The notes: generated from the letters alone by a model not told the origin. A stretch of DNA of 43,447 bases from Acidovorax sp. NO-1 (GCF_000238595.1 NZ_AGTS01000148.1:1-43447), one strand, 5' to 3'; shown: positions 1 through 9,052, counted from the stretch's first letter. A program made the numbers and translations.

Positions 1-263
1 TAGTCCAGCGCTTCGGAGGCCTCCGAAAGCCCACGGCCCCTGACGTCAAGGACATAGGTATCAAAGTACTGGCCGAACCTCTCGGCGACGAAACCCCAGG
101 TCACAGCCGGGCTGGTAATCCCCGGAATGAGGACCACGGCATCGCGACCGGCCGCATCACCGTCGTCGCCGCCGTAACGCAGGTAGTGCTGGCGAATGCC
201 GTTGGCCTGCACGTGGGCGCCATACCGCAGCACGGAGGGCGCCGGGCGCATGGCGTTGGTCAT
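1..263 (-). CDS. nicD: N-formylmaleamate deformylase (alpha/beta hydrolase), cluster A copy, 3' end outside window
   Basis: The first 87 codons are visible; the gene runs off the left edge. NicD hydrolyses N-formylmaleamate to maleamate and formate in the 2,5-dihydroxypyridine pathway. The start is the ATG at 263-261, which overlaps the stop of the preceding nicE by four bases (ATGA), indicating translational coupling. The visible protein aligns from residue 5 or so to its end with the complete cluster B copy at 22818-23654: both share NGIRQHYLRYGG, LIPGITSPA, TWGFVAERxG and FDTYVLDVRGRGLS. The oxyanion-hole segment and the DxRGRG loop of the alpha/beta-hydrolase fold are therefore present. 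The nucleophile elbow and the catalytic Asp and His lie outside the window. By analogy with cluster B, nicX and nicF may follow beyond the edge, but that cannot be seen. Confidence 0.85.
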   Translation of the reverse strand, partial: MTNAMRPAPSVLRYGAHVQANGIRQHYLRYGGDDGDAAGRDAVVLIPGITSPAVTWGFVAERFGQYFDTYVLDVRGRGLSEASEALD

Positions 264-1018
264 GCGTAGGCGCCGGACAGAAGCGCGCCGGCGCCGGGAA
301 CCACCGGCCGCAGTTGAAGCTGCTTCAGAATGGCATAGGTGGTGGCGATCGCGGCCGTAACCACCGGCTTGCCGGTGATCGCCTCGACCATCGGCACCGC
401 GGCGAGCGACGGCATCTGCACGCAGGCGGACAGCACGATGGCATCGACATCCCGGGTGTTCATGCCGCGAACGATGTCGGGCAAGCGGAACGGATCGTGT
501 CGGCCGACGTCGAGGTTGTCCGGGATCTCCAGGGCCCGCCAGTCGCTCACCTCGATCCCCTCCTCGCGGATGTAGTTGACGACCAGTTCCGTCAGCGGCC
601 TCATGTACGGCGCGACCAGTGCGACTCGCTGCGCGCCCATCACTTTCAGCGCGTCGACCAGGGCGCCAGCGCTGGTGATCACCGGCGCGGTGGCGCCGTT
701 GTCGGCAGTGCGCAACTGCAAACGCTGCTGCGAAGTGCGGTGGTAGCCGGGGCCCATCGCCATGATTGCCACCAGGCAGGCGTAGCCGAGCACATCGACC
801 CGGGCATCGCTGAGCTCCAGCGCACAGCGGTCCGATTCGGCATCCATCGCAGCCAGCTCCTCCTTTTTCACCGTCTTCATCCGCATGCGGCTGCTGTGGA
901 AGGTGAAGCGGTGTTCGGGAAACTGAGCCTGGTGCGCGAGCAGCATGGCCGGCACCTCGGTCTCCATTGTGGTGTTGGAACTCGGCACGATTTGGCCGAT
1001 GCGGAAGGAACGCACCAT
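260..1018 (-). CDS. nicE: Maleate cis-trans isomerase, cluster A copy
   Basis: A 252-residue cytosolic Asp/Glu racemase-superfamily protein predicted to isomerise maleate to fumarate, the last step of 2,5-dihydroxypyridine breakdown. The N-terminal IGQIVPSSNTTMETEVPA is the family signature. The two cysteines expected of the active site are Cys81 (GYACLVAIMAMG) and Cys199 (VLSACVQMPS). Length matches the family norm of about 250 residues. It is collinear without gaps over most of its length with the second copy at 23651-24427 (shared RALEIPDNLDVGRHDP). It starts 22 bases after the stop of the upstream hydrolase and overlaps the nicD start by four bases, so it is part of the operon. Confidence 0.92.
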   Translation of the reverse strand: MVRSFRIGQIVPSSNTTMETEVPAMLLAHQAQFPEHRFTFHSSRMRMKTVKKEELAAMDAESDRCALELSDARVDVLGYACLVAIMAMGPGYHRTSQQRLQLRTADNGATAPVITSAGALVDALKVMGAQRVALVAPYMRPLTELVVNYIREEGIEVSDWRALEIPDNLDVGRHDPFRLPDIVRGMNTRDVDAIVLSACVQMPSLAAVPMVEAITGKPVVTAAIATTYAILKQLQLRPVVPGAGALLSGAYA

Positions 1019-1039
1019 GAGAAAGACTCCGTTTGGGGT

Positions 1040-1957
1040 TTAAGTTCGGACATGCTGGTCCAGCCAGCCGACGACCACATCGGCAATGATGTCGCTGTTC
1101 AGCTCCGACATCATCATGTGGCCGTTGCCGGTGACTCCGAGAGCCGGCAGGTCCAGATGCGTGAGACGCGCGCCGCGGGACCGCAGGTAGTCCGCAGCCT
1201 GGAAGTTCATCTGCCGCATCCAGCTCGCCTCGGCCGTGACGATCGCGATGGGAGGCGCGTAGGGATTGTGCGGACCCGCAAATTCAGCCGCGCACAGCCC
1301 GTTGTCGAACCGGCCGTGTGCGTGCTCGAACCCGGGAGCGCCCAGCGGCTCCACCGCGACGATCGCTTTGACACGCGGCCCGCCGCAGGCGCTCAGCGCC
1401 CACCCGCACGGTCCCCCAGCCGAATGCGTAAGGAGCACCGTGTCGCCGACGAAGTCGAACAGCGCCGGGGCGATCGCTTCCACGTGCGCCTGGCTGGCGG
1501 CCAGCCGGGTCGCCATGGGCCCTTGGCTGGCCATGAAGCGGTCAGTGGCACCGCGGCTCTCGCTCGGCCACTGACGGTGTTCTGCCGCCTCCGGCCACAG
1601 CATGTGCCGGGCCGGCTCCACGAATCGCGGTACCAGCGTCTCGTAGTCGGCCGGCGCTGACGCCGGCCCGAGCACGGCGCCGTTCCAGTGGTTGCGGCCG
1701 TGGCCCGGCCGGTCCAGAAGGTAGACCGCATAGCCGGCCCGCAGGAACGCATGGACCCAGCCAGGCCGGTCGTCCGGCGTTCGCAGGAATTCCGAGCTCT
1801 GGCCGCCGCCGCCGTGCACCACCGTGATGGACCCGCTCCTGCGCCGGGCCGGCTTGAACCATTCGACGTACGCCGACACCGCGGGAACGGTGCGGCCCTG
1901 CGTCACCGTTGCACCGGTGGTCAGGAACACGCCACCGAAATCGTCCAGCTCGTACAC
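1040..1957 (-). CDS. Esterase-713-like alpha/beta hydrolase, cluster A copy
   Basis: A 305-residue alpha/beta hydrolase. Visible features are the oxyanion-hole run HGGGGQSSEFLRTP near residues 48-61, DRPGHGR near 82-88, the nucleophile elbow THSAGG with Ser179, a probable acid Glu203 (AVEPLG), and a C-terminal GNGHMMMSE with His280. This pattern resembles the Esterase 713-like subfamily. No signal peptide is visible with the chosen start. I chose the GTG at 1957 because the protein then begins at the same place as its paralogue at 19889-20824; longer in-frame starts lie inside the monooxygenase gene. It begins 11 bases after the monooxygenase stop. The substrate is unknown. Pairing with the same monooxygenase in both clusters suggests a pathway step, perhaps hydrolysis of an ester or amide, or C-C cleavage; that is inference. 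Confidence 0.8.
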   Translation of the reverse strand: MYELDDFGGVFLTTGATVTQGRTVPAVSAYVEWFKPARRRSGSITVVHGGGGQSSEFLRTPDDRPGWVHAFLRAGYAVYLLDRPGHGRNHWNGAVLGPASAPADYETLVPRFVEPARHMLWPEAAEHRQWPSESRGATDRFMASQGPMATRLAASQAHVEAIAPALFDFVGDTVLLTHSAGGPCGWALSACGGPRVKAIVAVEPLGAPGFEHAHGRFDNGLCAAEFAGPHNPYAPPIAIVTAEASWMRQMNFQAADYLRSRGARLTHLDLPALGVTGNGHMMMSELNSDIIADVVVGWLDQHVRT

Positions 1958-1968
1958 AGGCAGGCCGC

Positions 1969-3144
1969 TCAGAAGACAGTACGCATCTGTTCGTGGAACA
2001 CCAGGACCTGGCGCATTTGGTCGCGATCGGCTGCGATGGCGCGGGCCCGCTCGATCCATTGGTCACGCTGTTGGCCGGGCAGCAGATGGTAGAGCGCCTG
2101 CAGGTTCTGGGTGGCGCGCGGCGAGACCAGCTCCACGAATTTCTGGCGCCGGTCGCGGTCGTAGAACTCGAGCATCTCGTCACCTGCGCGGCCGTCGATG
2201 ACCCGCCCCAGCGCCTCGACCAGCGCGAAACTGTCGAACATGCCGCCAGTCAGCCCCAGTCCACCGGTCGGATTCGTCACATGCGCGGCATCGCCAACCA
2301 GCAGGATGCGGCCATGACGCATCCGGTCCGCGACCCGCTGATGCATACGGTAAGGCGAGCACGCCTCCATTTCGTACTGCACACCGGGCGGCAACAGCTT
2401 GGCCAGCATCTGGTGGGCCCGCTGTTCCAGACCCTCCATCGGAACGTCCGCGTTTTCCACGAAGGTCACGCGCCAGCGGTGGTTCGGATCGATCTTGCAG
2501 ATGACCGAACCATAGACAGGATCGACCTGCATGGTCGTGTTGCTGAAGCCAAGCGCGTCGAGGTCGATGCGCAGATTGGTGGCGACGTAGCGCTCCGGCC
2601 AAGTGACGCCAAAAAACTGCATCTTCAGCACTTGCCGGCGCACAAAGCTGCCGGCGCCATCGGCACCGACCAACCAGTCACCCTCGATCTCCTCCTGCTC
2701 ACCGCGTGAGGCGACCTGGACCGTCACGTTGCTGCCGTGGTCGGTGCCCCCGACGACTGCGGCTCCGTAACGGACGGTGACGTTGGAGTGCTTCTTCAGG
2801 TGCTCGAGCACCACGCGCGCGAGTTTGTCTTGCCCGAGGTTCAGCGAATAGGGAAACTCCACCACGCCCTCGAGGCAGCTCAGGTTCCAGCGAATCATTT
2901 CGCCGGTCTCGTAGATCCGCCATGCATGGTCCTGGCGCAGAAAGCCAGCTTCGACACAGTCGTCGAGAATGCCCAGGTCGCGCAGGTGCGGCAGCACCGA
3001 GCAGTGGTAGACCAGCGCGCGGGGGCTGTCGCTTGGCTTGTCCTCGGCGTCCAGCACCGTGACTCGGTGACCCTGTTGGGCCAAGCCCAAGGCGGTAAGC
3101 AAGCCGGTCGGGCCGCCGCCCGCAATGATGATGTGTTTGGTCAA
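1969..3144 (-). CDS. FAD-dependent aromatic (hydroxypyridine) monooxygenase, cluster A copy
   Basis: A 391-residue group A flavoprotein hydroxylase. The FAD-binding GxGxxG is GGGPTG at residues 9-14, the DG motif is GADGAGS near 160-166, and the GD motif is GDAAHVTNPTGG near 284-295. The start is a TTG at 3144: it is preceded by CAGGAA, gives MTKHIIIAGG, and makes the protein exactly as long as the paralogue at 17575-18750. Its position with nicE and nicD indicates that it makes 2,5-dihydroxypyridine from a substituted hydroxypyridine. Possible precedents are 6-hydroxy-3-succinoylpyridine monooxygenase (HspB), 5-hydroxypicolinate monooxygenase and 6-hydroxynicotinate monooxygenase (NicC). The sequence does not obviously resemble NicC. 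The exact substrate is not determinable here. Confidence 0.85.
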   Translation of the reverse strand: MTKHIIIAGGGPTGLLTALGLAQQGHRVTVLDAEDKPSDSPRALVYHCSVLPHLRDLGILDDCVEAGFLRQDHAWRIYETGEMIRWNLSCLEGVVEFPYSLNLGQDKLARVVLEHLKKHSNVTVRYGAAVVGGTDHGSNVTVQVASRGEQEEIEGDWLVGADGAGSFVRRQVLKMQFFGVTWPERYVATNLRIDLDALGFSNTTMQVDPVYGSVICKIDPNHRWRVTFVENADVPMEGLEQRAHQMLAKLLPPGVQYEMEACSPYRMHQRVADRMRHGRILLVGDAAHVTNPTGGLGLTGGMFDSFALVEALGRVIDGRAGDEMLEFYDRDRRQKFVELVSPRATQNLQALYHLLPGQQRDQWIERARAIAADRDQMRQVLVFHEQMRTVF

Positions 3145-3268
3145 TTCAATTCCTGCATGTTGTCGGCGCCTGGCTGCGCGCCGAGAGACCCGCCGGAGGG
3201 CAGCAGTCCGCGCCTGCTGCATCCCCCGAACCTCTCAGGCGCGCGCGGCGCGCACCCGCAGACGGACG

Positions 3269-4480
3269 TCAGCGGCCGTACACCTTGCCGAAGCGCACCC
3301 AGGTCTTGCCGTCGAACTTCGACAGCTGCATGCGCTCCACCGGGTAGTAGTCGTTCGGGCCGGTCTTGATGTCCACGCCGGGCAGCAGCATCGGCATGCT
3401 GGGCAGGTTCAGGCTGGCGGCCTGCTTCATCACGTTTTCCCGAGTGAGGTTGTCGCCGGCCTGCTTGAGCACCTGCACCAGGGTCTGGGCATGGTTGTAG
3501 CCGGTCACGTTGAACAGGTTGGTCAATTCACCGGCGGGATAGTACTTCTGCATGAAAACCAACCAGGCCTTGTATCCGGGATCGTTGGCCCACGCCGGAT
3601 CGGTGGGCTCCTTCATGTATTGCACCGAAATCAGGCCCACCGAGTTTTCCAGGCCGGCCGGCGTCAGGACCGAGCCGACCGAGGAGGAGACGGTGTTCAG
3701 ATAGTGGGCGTCCGGCTTCCAGCCGACCTCTGCAATCTTCTTGATCGCCTGCGCCGCGAACTTGGGAGTGGTGATGTTGAAGAACACATTGGCGCCGCTG
3801 TTCTTCAAGGTCAGGATCTGGCTGTCCACCGTCGGATCGGTGACCTCGTAGCTCGCCTGGGCGACGACCATGGTCTTGGCCTTGTCACCCAGCCCGTCGA
3901 GGAAGCCCTTCAGGTAGTCCTTGCCGTAGTCGTCGTTCTGATACAGGATGGCCACCTTGCCGTTTGGCATCGACTCGAGCAGGTGGGTGGCGTAGGTCTG
4001 GCCCTCCGCGGTGTATGGCGGCTGCCAGCCCATCGTCCAGGGCGAGCCCTTCGGGTCGCCCCATTTGCTCGCCCCCGATGCCACGAACAGTTGCGGCACC
4101 TTCTTCTGGTTCATGTAGCGGTGAATGGCACTGTTGGGCGGCGTCCCCACCGTGGTGAAGAGAACCAGCACCTCCTCCTGCTCCACCAGCTTGCGAGCCT
4201 GCTCCACGGTCTTCGCGGGGTTGTAGCCGTCGTCCAGACTGACGTACTTGATCTTGCGACCGTTGATTCCGCCTTCGGCATTGACCTTGTCGAAGTAAGC
4301 ACCGATGGCCTTGCCGATGGTGCCGTAAGCCGAAGCCGGCCCGGAGTACGGCACGATGTTGCCGATCCTGATTTCCTTGTCGTCAGCCCCCGGGTCGTAC
4401 TTCTTCTGCGCCAAGGTGGCTTGGCTGAAACACAGGGCAGCCAGGCCCGCGAGAGTTATCGACGTCTGCTTGAGATACAT
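3269..4480 (-). CDS. Periplasmic substrate-binding protein of a branched-chain-type ABC transporter
   Basis: A 403-residue type I periplasmic binding protein (LivK/UrtA-like fold). The first 24 or so residues form a Sec signal peptide ending ATLAQ. Mature motifs include IRIGNIVPYSGPASAYG, INGRKIKYVSLDDGYNP, and the YQNDDYGKDYLKGF hinge region typical of the Liv family. It follows the permease genes by about 60 bases and precedes the monooxygenase, so it probably captures the pyridine (or a related aromatic acid) in the periplasm. Families like this transport aromatic acids and amides as often as amino acids, so the ligand is inferred from context only. Confidence 0.9.
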   Translation of the reverse strand: MYLKQTSITLAGLAALCFSQATLAQKKYDPGADDKEIRIGNIVPYSGPASAYGTIGKAIGAYFDKVNAEGGINGRKIKYVSLDDGYNPAKTVEQARKLVEQEEVLVLFTTVGTPPNSAIHRYMNQKKVPQLFVASGASKWGDPKGSPWTMGWQPPYTAEGQTYATHLLESMPNGKVAILYQNDDYGKDYLKGFLDGLGDKAKTMVVAQASYEVTDPTVDSQILTLKNSGANVFFNITTPKFAAQAIKKIAEVGWKPDAHYLNTVSSSVGSVLTPAGLENSVGLISVQYMKEPTDPAWANDPGYKAWLVFMQKYYPAGELTNLFNVTGYNHAQTLVQVLKQAGDNLTRENVMKQAASLNLPSMPMLLPGVDIKTGPNDYYPVERMQLSKFDGKTWVRFGKVYGR

Positions 4481-4543
4481 GGTTCGGAAGCTCCTAAGTT
4501 GAGTGAGACAACAAAAATGACGCTTGTGCCGGAAGCAACGGCG

Positions 4544-5536
4544 TCAGGACGAACCCGCAACGCGGGAGCGCAGGCGTGCCCACAGCGCATTCACGCCGCC
4601 CATCACGCCCGTCGGCATCAGATACATCAGGACGATCAGGAACAGTCCGTAGATGGCGGCAGGGGCCGACTTGGAGATCTCGTCGGCGACGTTGGGTACG
4701 AACTGGATGAAGATGCCGCCAAAGACGGCACCAGGGATCGAGCCGAGCCCGGCGACCACCACCCCGACCAGCAGGAAAATGCTGAGGTACACGGTGAAGC
4801 TGTCCGGCGACACGAAGGCAACCACGATGCCGCCCAACGCGCCGGCCAGCCCGGTGACGCCGGCGGAGACTCCGAAGGTCATGCTCTTGAACAAGGGCAG
4901 GTTGATGCCCATGGCCGTGGCGGCGATGGGATGGTCACGCACCGCAATCAGCGCCCGGCCGACCCGGCCACGCAGCAGGTTCCAAGCCAGCAGGAATATC
5001 AGCGCCGCCACCGTCAGGCTGAAGAAATACAGCCAGCGGTCGGCGTTGAATGACTGGTCCAGAAAACGGAAGGTGAACGGAGGCTCCGGCTTGTTCAGCA
5101 CGATGCCTTGCACCCCGCCGGTCAGCCATTCGATCTTCTTGTATTTCAGCAAGGGCGGCACGGCCAGGCCCAGCGCGAAGGTGGCGAGTGCCAGGTAATG
5201 CCCGGCCAGCCGCAAGGCTGGGAATCCGACCAGAAAACCAAAGCCGAAGCAAAAGACGAAAGCCGCCGGCAGCGTGGCCCAGTACGGCCACCCCAGCCTG
5301 TCCATGAGGATGGCCGCCGTATAGGCGCCCAAGGCATAGAAGGCGCCATGGCCAAGCGAGATCTGGCCGTTGAAGCCGGTAAGGATGTTCAGCCCGAGGA
5401 TGGCGATCGCATAGACGATCACCAGGTTGAACTGGAAGACCCGGTAGTTCTTGACCAGGAAAGGCAGCAGCAGCACCGTGGCAAGGACCAGCAAGCTGCC
5501 GATCCAGACCCACTTGCGGTCGATCGTCCTGTTCAT
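4544..5536 (-). CDS. ABC transporter permease, LivM type
   Basis: A 330-residue inner-membrane permease of the branched-chain amino acid type. The first transmembrane helix (WIGSLLVLATVLLLPFLV) starts near residue 12, and the family signature LTGFNGQISLGHGAFYALGAYT follows in pieces near residues 50-70. A later hydrophobic block contains VGVVVAGLGSIPGAVFGG. I chose the ATG at 5536 because it overlaps the TGA of the upstream livH by four bases; a longer upstream frame has no membrane character. It forms the translocation pore with the LivH-type partner. Confidence 0.92.
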   Translation of the reverse strand: MNRTIDRKWVWIGSLLVLATVLLLPFLVKNYRVFQFNLVIVYAIAILGLNILTGFNGQISLGHGAFYALGAYTAAILMDRLGWPYWATLPAAFVFCFGFGFLVGFPALRLAGHYLALATFALGLAVPPLLKYKKIEWLTGGVQGIVLNKPEPPFTFRFLDQSFNADRWLYFFSLTVAALIFLLAWNLLRGRVGRALIAVRDHPIAATAMGINLPLFKSMTFGVSAGVTGLAGALGGIVVAFVSPDSFTVYLSIFLLVGVVVAGLGSIPGAVFGGIFIQFVPNVADEISKSAPAAIYGLFLIVLMYLMPTGVMGGVNALWARLRSRVAGSS

Positions 5537-6420
5537 ACGCGCGTCACCACTTTCTTGCCGAACAGGCCGTCCGGGCGGATCGTCAGAATGCCGACGATCA
5601 GTACCAGGGCGACGACCAGCTTCAGCTCGGTGCCGATCACGTACGCCCCGAGCAAGTTTTCCAGCACGCCCACCACCAGGCCGCCGATGACCGCCCCCAG
5701 CGGGTTGTCGATACCCCCAAGAAGCGCGCCCGCGAATCCGTACAGCAGAATGCCGGCCATCATGTTGGGGTCGAGGAAGACGATGGGCGCAACCATCATG
5801 CCGGCCACGGCTCCGATGGCCGAGGCCAGCCCCCAGCCGAGTCCGAGCATCCAGCTCACGCGGATGCCCACCAGCTTGGCCGACTCCGGGTTTTGTGCCG
5901 CCGCCCGCATCGCCAGCCCGACCGAGGTGTACCTGAAGAACGCGAACAGCGCGAACAGCACCACCAGCAGAACGCCGGCCGAACCGAGCTGGTGGGCCGA
6001 GAAGAAGCGGCCGGCCAACGCCCAGTCCTTGGGAAAGGGGCTCTCGAATGCCTTGATGGTGTGCTCGAACAGCATGCCCGACAGCGCATTGAAGATCAGC
6101 AACAGGCCGATGAACACGATCACGTTGGTCAGCACCGGTGCCCTTTCCAGAGGCCGCAACACGACCCGCTGCAGCAGCAAGCCGCCGGCGAAGGACACCG
6201 CCACGGTGAATGAGAACGCCCACCAGTAGGGCCAGCCCGCTTGATGGATCAGCGCCCATGCGATGAAGGTGCTGAAGGTGGCCATCTCACCCTGGGCAAA
6301 ATTGATGTGGTGCGTGGCTTGGTAGATCATCACCAGCGCCAGCGCGACCGAACCGTAGATGATCCCATTGGCCAGGCCGGAGAAGATTTGGGATAGCAGG
6401 GCTTCCATGGGTACGTCCAT
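5533..6420 (-). CDS. ABC transporter permease, LivH type
   Basis: A 295-residue permease, highly hydrophobic, partner of the LivM-type subunit. Recognisable segments are LANGIIYGSVALALVMIYQ, the FAQGEMATF motif that follows it in LivH proteins, LERAPVLTNVIVFIGL and GALLGGIDNPLGAVIGGL. The ATG at 6420 lies four bases after the livF stop. A second in-frame ATG at 6408 (MEALLSQIFSG) gives the more usual LivH N-terminus of 291 residues and may be the real start. The upstream extension seen in the same frame overlaps livF and is rejected. Confidence 0.9.
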   Translation of the reverse strand: MDVPMEALLSQIFSGLANGIIYGSVALALVMIYQATHHINFAQGEMATFSTFIAWALIHQAGWPYWWAFSFTVAVSFAGGLLLQRVVLRPLERAPVLTNVIVFIGLLLIFNALSGMLFEHTIKAFESPFPKDWALAGRFFSAHQLGSAGVLLVVLFALFAFFRYTSVGLAMRAAAQNPESAKLVGIRVSWMLGLGWGLASAIGAVAGMMVAPIVFLDPNMMAGILLYGFAGALLGGIDNPLGAVIGGLVVGVLENLLGAYVIGTELKLVVALVLIVGILTIRPDGLFGKKVVTRV

Positions 6421-6424
6421 CCGT

Positions 6425-7153
6425 TCAATAGCCCAAGTAGGCGCGGCGCACCGACTCGTCGTTCTTGATCTGCTCCGATGGCCCGGACAGTGCGACGTGG
6501 CCGGTCTCCAGCAGGTAGGCATGGTGAGCAAGGTTCAGCGCAAGGGTGGCGTTCTGCTCGACCAGCAGCATGCTGACGCCGTCCTCGGCATTGATCTGCC
6601 GCATCGTGCGAAAGATATCGGCCACGATCAGCGGCGCCAGGCCGAAGCTGGGCTCGTCCAGCAGCAGCAACTTCGGACGCAGCATCAGGGCGCGGCTGAT
6701 CGCCAGCATCTGCTGCTCCCCGCCCGACAAGGTTCCCGCCTGCTGGTGGCGCCGCTCGGCCAAGCGAGGAAAGCGGCTGTAGGCCTTTTCGATGTCGCCC
6801 GCCACGTTGCCCTTGTCGCGGCGAACGTAGGCGCCCAGCTTCAGGTTGTCTTCGACCGAAAGTGCAGTGAAGGTGCCGCGGCCATCGGGCACGTGCGCCA
6901 CGCCCATGCGCACGATCGCGTCGGTGCTCCTGCCAACCAGCTGCACCTCGCCGGCCCCCGCGTTCAGGGTCATGCTCCCGGTGGTCCGCACGGTCTGGCA
7001 CACGGCTCGCAGGGTACTGGTCTTGCCGGCCCCGTTGGCCCCCAGGATGGTGGTGATCCTGCCCGCTTCGATTGCGAAATCAATGCCGAACAGCACCTGG
7101 GTCGGACCGTAGAAGGCCTTGAGGTTTTTCGCTTCGAACAGCTTGTCAGCCAT
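6425..7153 (-). CDS. ABC transporter ATP-binding protein, LivF type
   Basis: A 242-residue ATPase. Walker A is GANGAGKTS near residues 38-46, the ABC signature is LSGGEQQML near 143-151, and Walker B is LLLLDEPSFGLAP. The compact length, C-terminal ending RRAYLGY and absence of a long C-terminal extension mark it as LivF rather than LivG. It starts inside the last eight bases of the preceding livG-type gene, so the two ATPases are probably made in equal amounts and act as the heterodimeric motor of the transporter. Confidence 0.92.
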   Translation of the reverse strand: MADKLFEAKNLKAFYGPTQVLFGIDFAIEAGRITTILGANGAGKTSTLRAVCQTVRTTGSMTLNAGAGEVQLVGRSTDAIVRMGVAHVPDGRGTFTALSVEDNLKLGAYVRRDKGNVAGDIEKAYSRFPRLAERRHQQAGTLSGGEQQMLAISRALMLRPKLLLLDEPSFGLAPLIVADIFRTMRQINAEDGVSMLLVEQNATLALNLAHHAYLLETGHVALSGPSEQIKNDESVRRAYLGY

Positions 7154-7943
7154 GTGCCGCCTCCTGCTCTTCGGAGCCCAGGTAGGCGGCGATCACGTCC
7201 GGATGCTGCTGGATGTGGGCCGGGGTGCCTTCGGCAATCTTCTTGCCGAAACTCAGTGCCACGATGTGATCGGACACGCTCATGACGAGACTCATGTGGT
7301 GCTCCACCAGAAGCACGGTCACCCCGCGCTTGTGCTGGACATCCAGAATCAAGCGCTCCAAATCCTTCAACTCCTCATGGTTGAGGCCGGCGGCTGGTTC
7401 GTCGAGCAACAGCAACTTAGGATCGGCGGCCAAGGCGCGACCCATCTCCACCCGCTTCTGGGTGCCGAACGGAAGGTCCCCGGCCGGACGGTCCGCGACC
7501 CTGGTCAAGTCCAGGTATTCCATGATCTCGTCGGCGCGCTCGCGCAGGCGGCGCTCCTCGGCACCGACCCTGGGCAGCCGCAACGCGCTGGCCAGAAAGC
7601 CAGCGGATGACCGGCAGTGCGCCCCAATCATGATGTTGTCGCGCACTGGCAGCGAACGGAACATCGCCAGGTTCTGGAAGGTCCGCCCCATGCCGAGCCT
7701 CGCGATGTCATGGGTGGGCATCGAGGTGATCGATCGTCCTTCAAACTGGATGTCGCCCGACTGATAGCTGTAGAGCCTCGACAGACAGTTGAAAAGCGTG
7801 GTCTTCCCTGCACCGTTGGGGCCGATCAGCCCGCATACATGGCCGCGCGCCACGTCGAAAGTCACGCCGTCGAGTGCGACGATTCCGCCGAACCGGACGG
7901 TCACGCCGCGAACGCTCAGAAGAGGGGTTTCCGTGTCTGCCAT
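7146..7943 (-). CDS. ABC transporter ATP-binding protein, LivG type; first gene of the cluster A operon
   Basis: A 265-residue ATPase. Walker A is GPNGAGKTT near residues 41-49, the segment MGRTFQN after it is characteristic of LivG, the signature region is reduced to DLPFGTQKR (degenerate, as in LivG), and Walker B is LLLLDEPAAGLNHEE. It is the promoter-proximal gene of the operon running left to nicD. The operon therefore begins with uptake and proceeds to catabolism. No clear alternative start is needed; the ATG at 7943 gives a normal N-terminus, LLSVRGVTVRFGG. Confidence 0.92.
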   Translation of the reverse strand: MADTETPLLSVRGVTVRFGGIVALDGVTFDVARGHVCGLIGPNGAGKTTLFNCLSRLYSYQSGDIQFEGRSITSMPTHDIARLGMGRTFQNLAMFRSLPVRDNIMIGAHCRSSAGFLASALRLPRVGAEERRLRERADEIMEYLDLTRVADRPAGDLPFGTQKRVEMGRALAADPKLLLLDEPAAGLNHEELKDLERLILDVQHKRGVTVLLVEHHMSLVMSVSDHIVALSFGKKIAEGTPAHIQQHPDVIAAYLGSEEQEAAHG

Positions 7944-8146
7944 TTATTCTTTGACCAGTCCGGGATCGCTTGAGTAGGCGGTAGCGGCTACGCGCAACCA
8001 TCTTCCAGTCGGCAGCCGCTGCTGCACGCAGCGATCCCCTTGTTTCGGGGCGGTTCTCCGCGCAGCCGCCATTGTGCGGGGGCTAGCAAGGGCACGCTTA
8101 GGCATCCGTTGAGCTATGGTTAACATTTGGTTTAGGATGCTCGCCG
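7944..8146 (-). promoter_or_regulatory. Divergent intergenic region between cluster A operon and lysR
   Basis: About 200 bases without a credible gene separate livG (leftward) and lysR (rightward). This is the usual arrangement for a LysR regulator and its target operon, and the site of its binding is probably here. An AT-rich stretch (GGTTAACATTTGG) lies about 25-35 bases before the lysR start. I could not identify a convincing T-N11-A palindrome by eye. The TetR-type palindrome found in cluster B is absent here. Confidence 0.45.
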
Positions 8147-9052
8147 ATGGCGATCAACCTGCACCGCTTTGACCTGACCACGCTGCGCCTGTACGTGGCG
8201 GCCGTTTATGACGGCAGCCTCACGGCTGGCGCGGACCGGCTCGGACTGTCGCTCGCGGCGGGCAGCAAGCGCATCGCGGAACTTGAAGCACACGTGGGTG
8301 CGCCGCTCCTCGAGCGCAGCAAGCGCGGTGTCGTCCCCACCGTTGCCGGTGCTGTGTTGTTGCCACACGCCGTGGAAATGGTCGCCCGGCTGGAGCAACT
8401 CGCGTTGGCCATGAACGATGTCGGCTCCGGCACGACCAGCCATCTGCGCCTTTGGGCCAACACATCGGCATTCGGCGGCTTTCTGCCCGGGCTGCTGGCG
8501 CGCTTTGCCCGCCGCCGGCCCGAGGTGGTGCTCGACCTGGAGGATGCGACCAGCGAAGAGGCGGTCCGCGCGGTGGCCCGGGGCACCGCCGAACTGGCCG
8601 TGATCGGCGACAACACGCCGGCCGAAGGCCTGCAGACGACGGTTTGCCACATCGACGAGCTGGTCCTGCTGCTGCCGGGCACCCATCCGCTGGCCCAGAC
8701 AGCGCCGGCGGCGCTCGCCGAAGTGCTGGAACACGACCTCGTCACCCTGCCGCGCTCCACCTCGCTCACACGCCAGCTGGCCGCCGCGGCCGCAGCGCTG
8801 CAGCGGCCCTTGCGCGTCCGAGCCCAGGTGCGCAGCTTCGACGCCATGGGTCGCATGGTCGCGATGGGACTCGGGCTCGCCGTGCTGCCGCGGGAAGGCG
8901 CCCTGCCCTACGCCCGTGCGTTCGGCCTGCAGATCATGCCGCTGCGCGGCATCGGCACGCAACGGCGGCTGCTCTGGGCGATGCGCGACCGCGCCGCGCT
9001 CGGAGCGGCGGCGCAGGCGCTGGTGGAGCTGACAGAACTGCAGGAGCGCTGA
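8147..9052 (+). CDS. LysR-family transcriptional regulator
   Basis: A 301-residue LysR-type protein. The N-terminal winged helix-turn-helix spans about residues 5-62 (RFDLTTLRLYVAAVYDGSL, then LLERSKRGVVPTVAG). A type 2 periplasmic-binding effector domain follows (LRLWANTSAFGGFLP onward, with LVLLLPGTHPLA near residue 170). It is divergent from the cluster A transporter-catabolic operon, so by family precedent it probably activates that operon in response to the pyridine or a pathway intermediate. An AGGAT sequence sits just upstream of the ATG as a plausible ribosome-binding site. Confidence 0.9.
   Translation: MAINLHRFDLTTLRLYVAAVYDGSLTAGADRLGLSLAAGSKRIAELEAHVGAPLLERSKRGVVPTVAGAVLLPHAVEMVARLEQLALAMNDVGSGTTSHLRLWANTSAFGGFLPGLLARFARRRPEVVLDLEDATSEEAVRAVARGTAELAVIGDNTPAEGLQTTVCHIDELVLLLPGTHPLAQTAPAALAEVLEHDLVTLPRSTSLTRQLAAAAAALQRPLRVRAQVRSFDAMGRMVAMGLGLAVLPREGALPYARAFGLQIMPLRGIGTQRRLLWAMRDRAALGAAAQALVELTELQER

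Noticed and set aside
314..1660. Long rightward open frame antisense to nicE and the hydrolase
   Set aside because: Translation is rich in Arg, His and Gly with no domain features; it is a shadow of GC-rich genes on the other strand.
3125..5053. 642-codon rightward open frame antisense to the binding protein and LivM
   Set aside because: Low-complexity His/Arg/Gln-rich translation opposite two well-supported genes.
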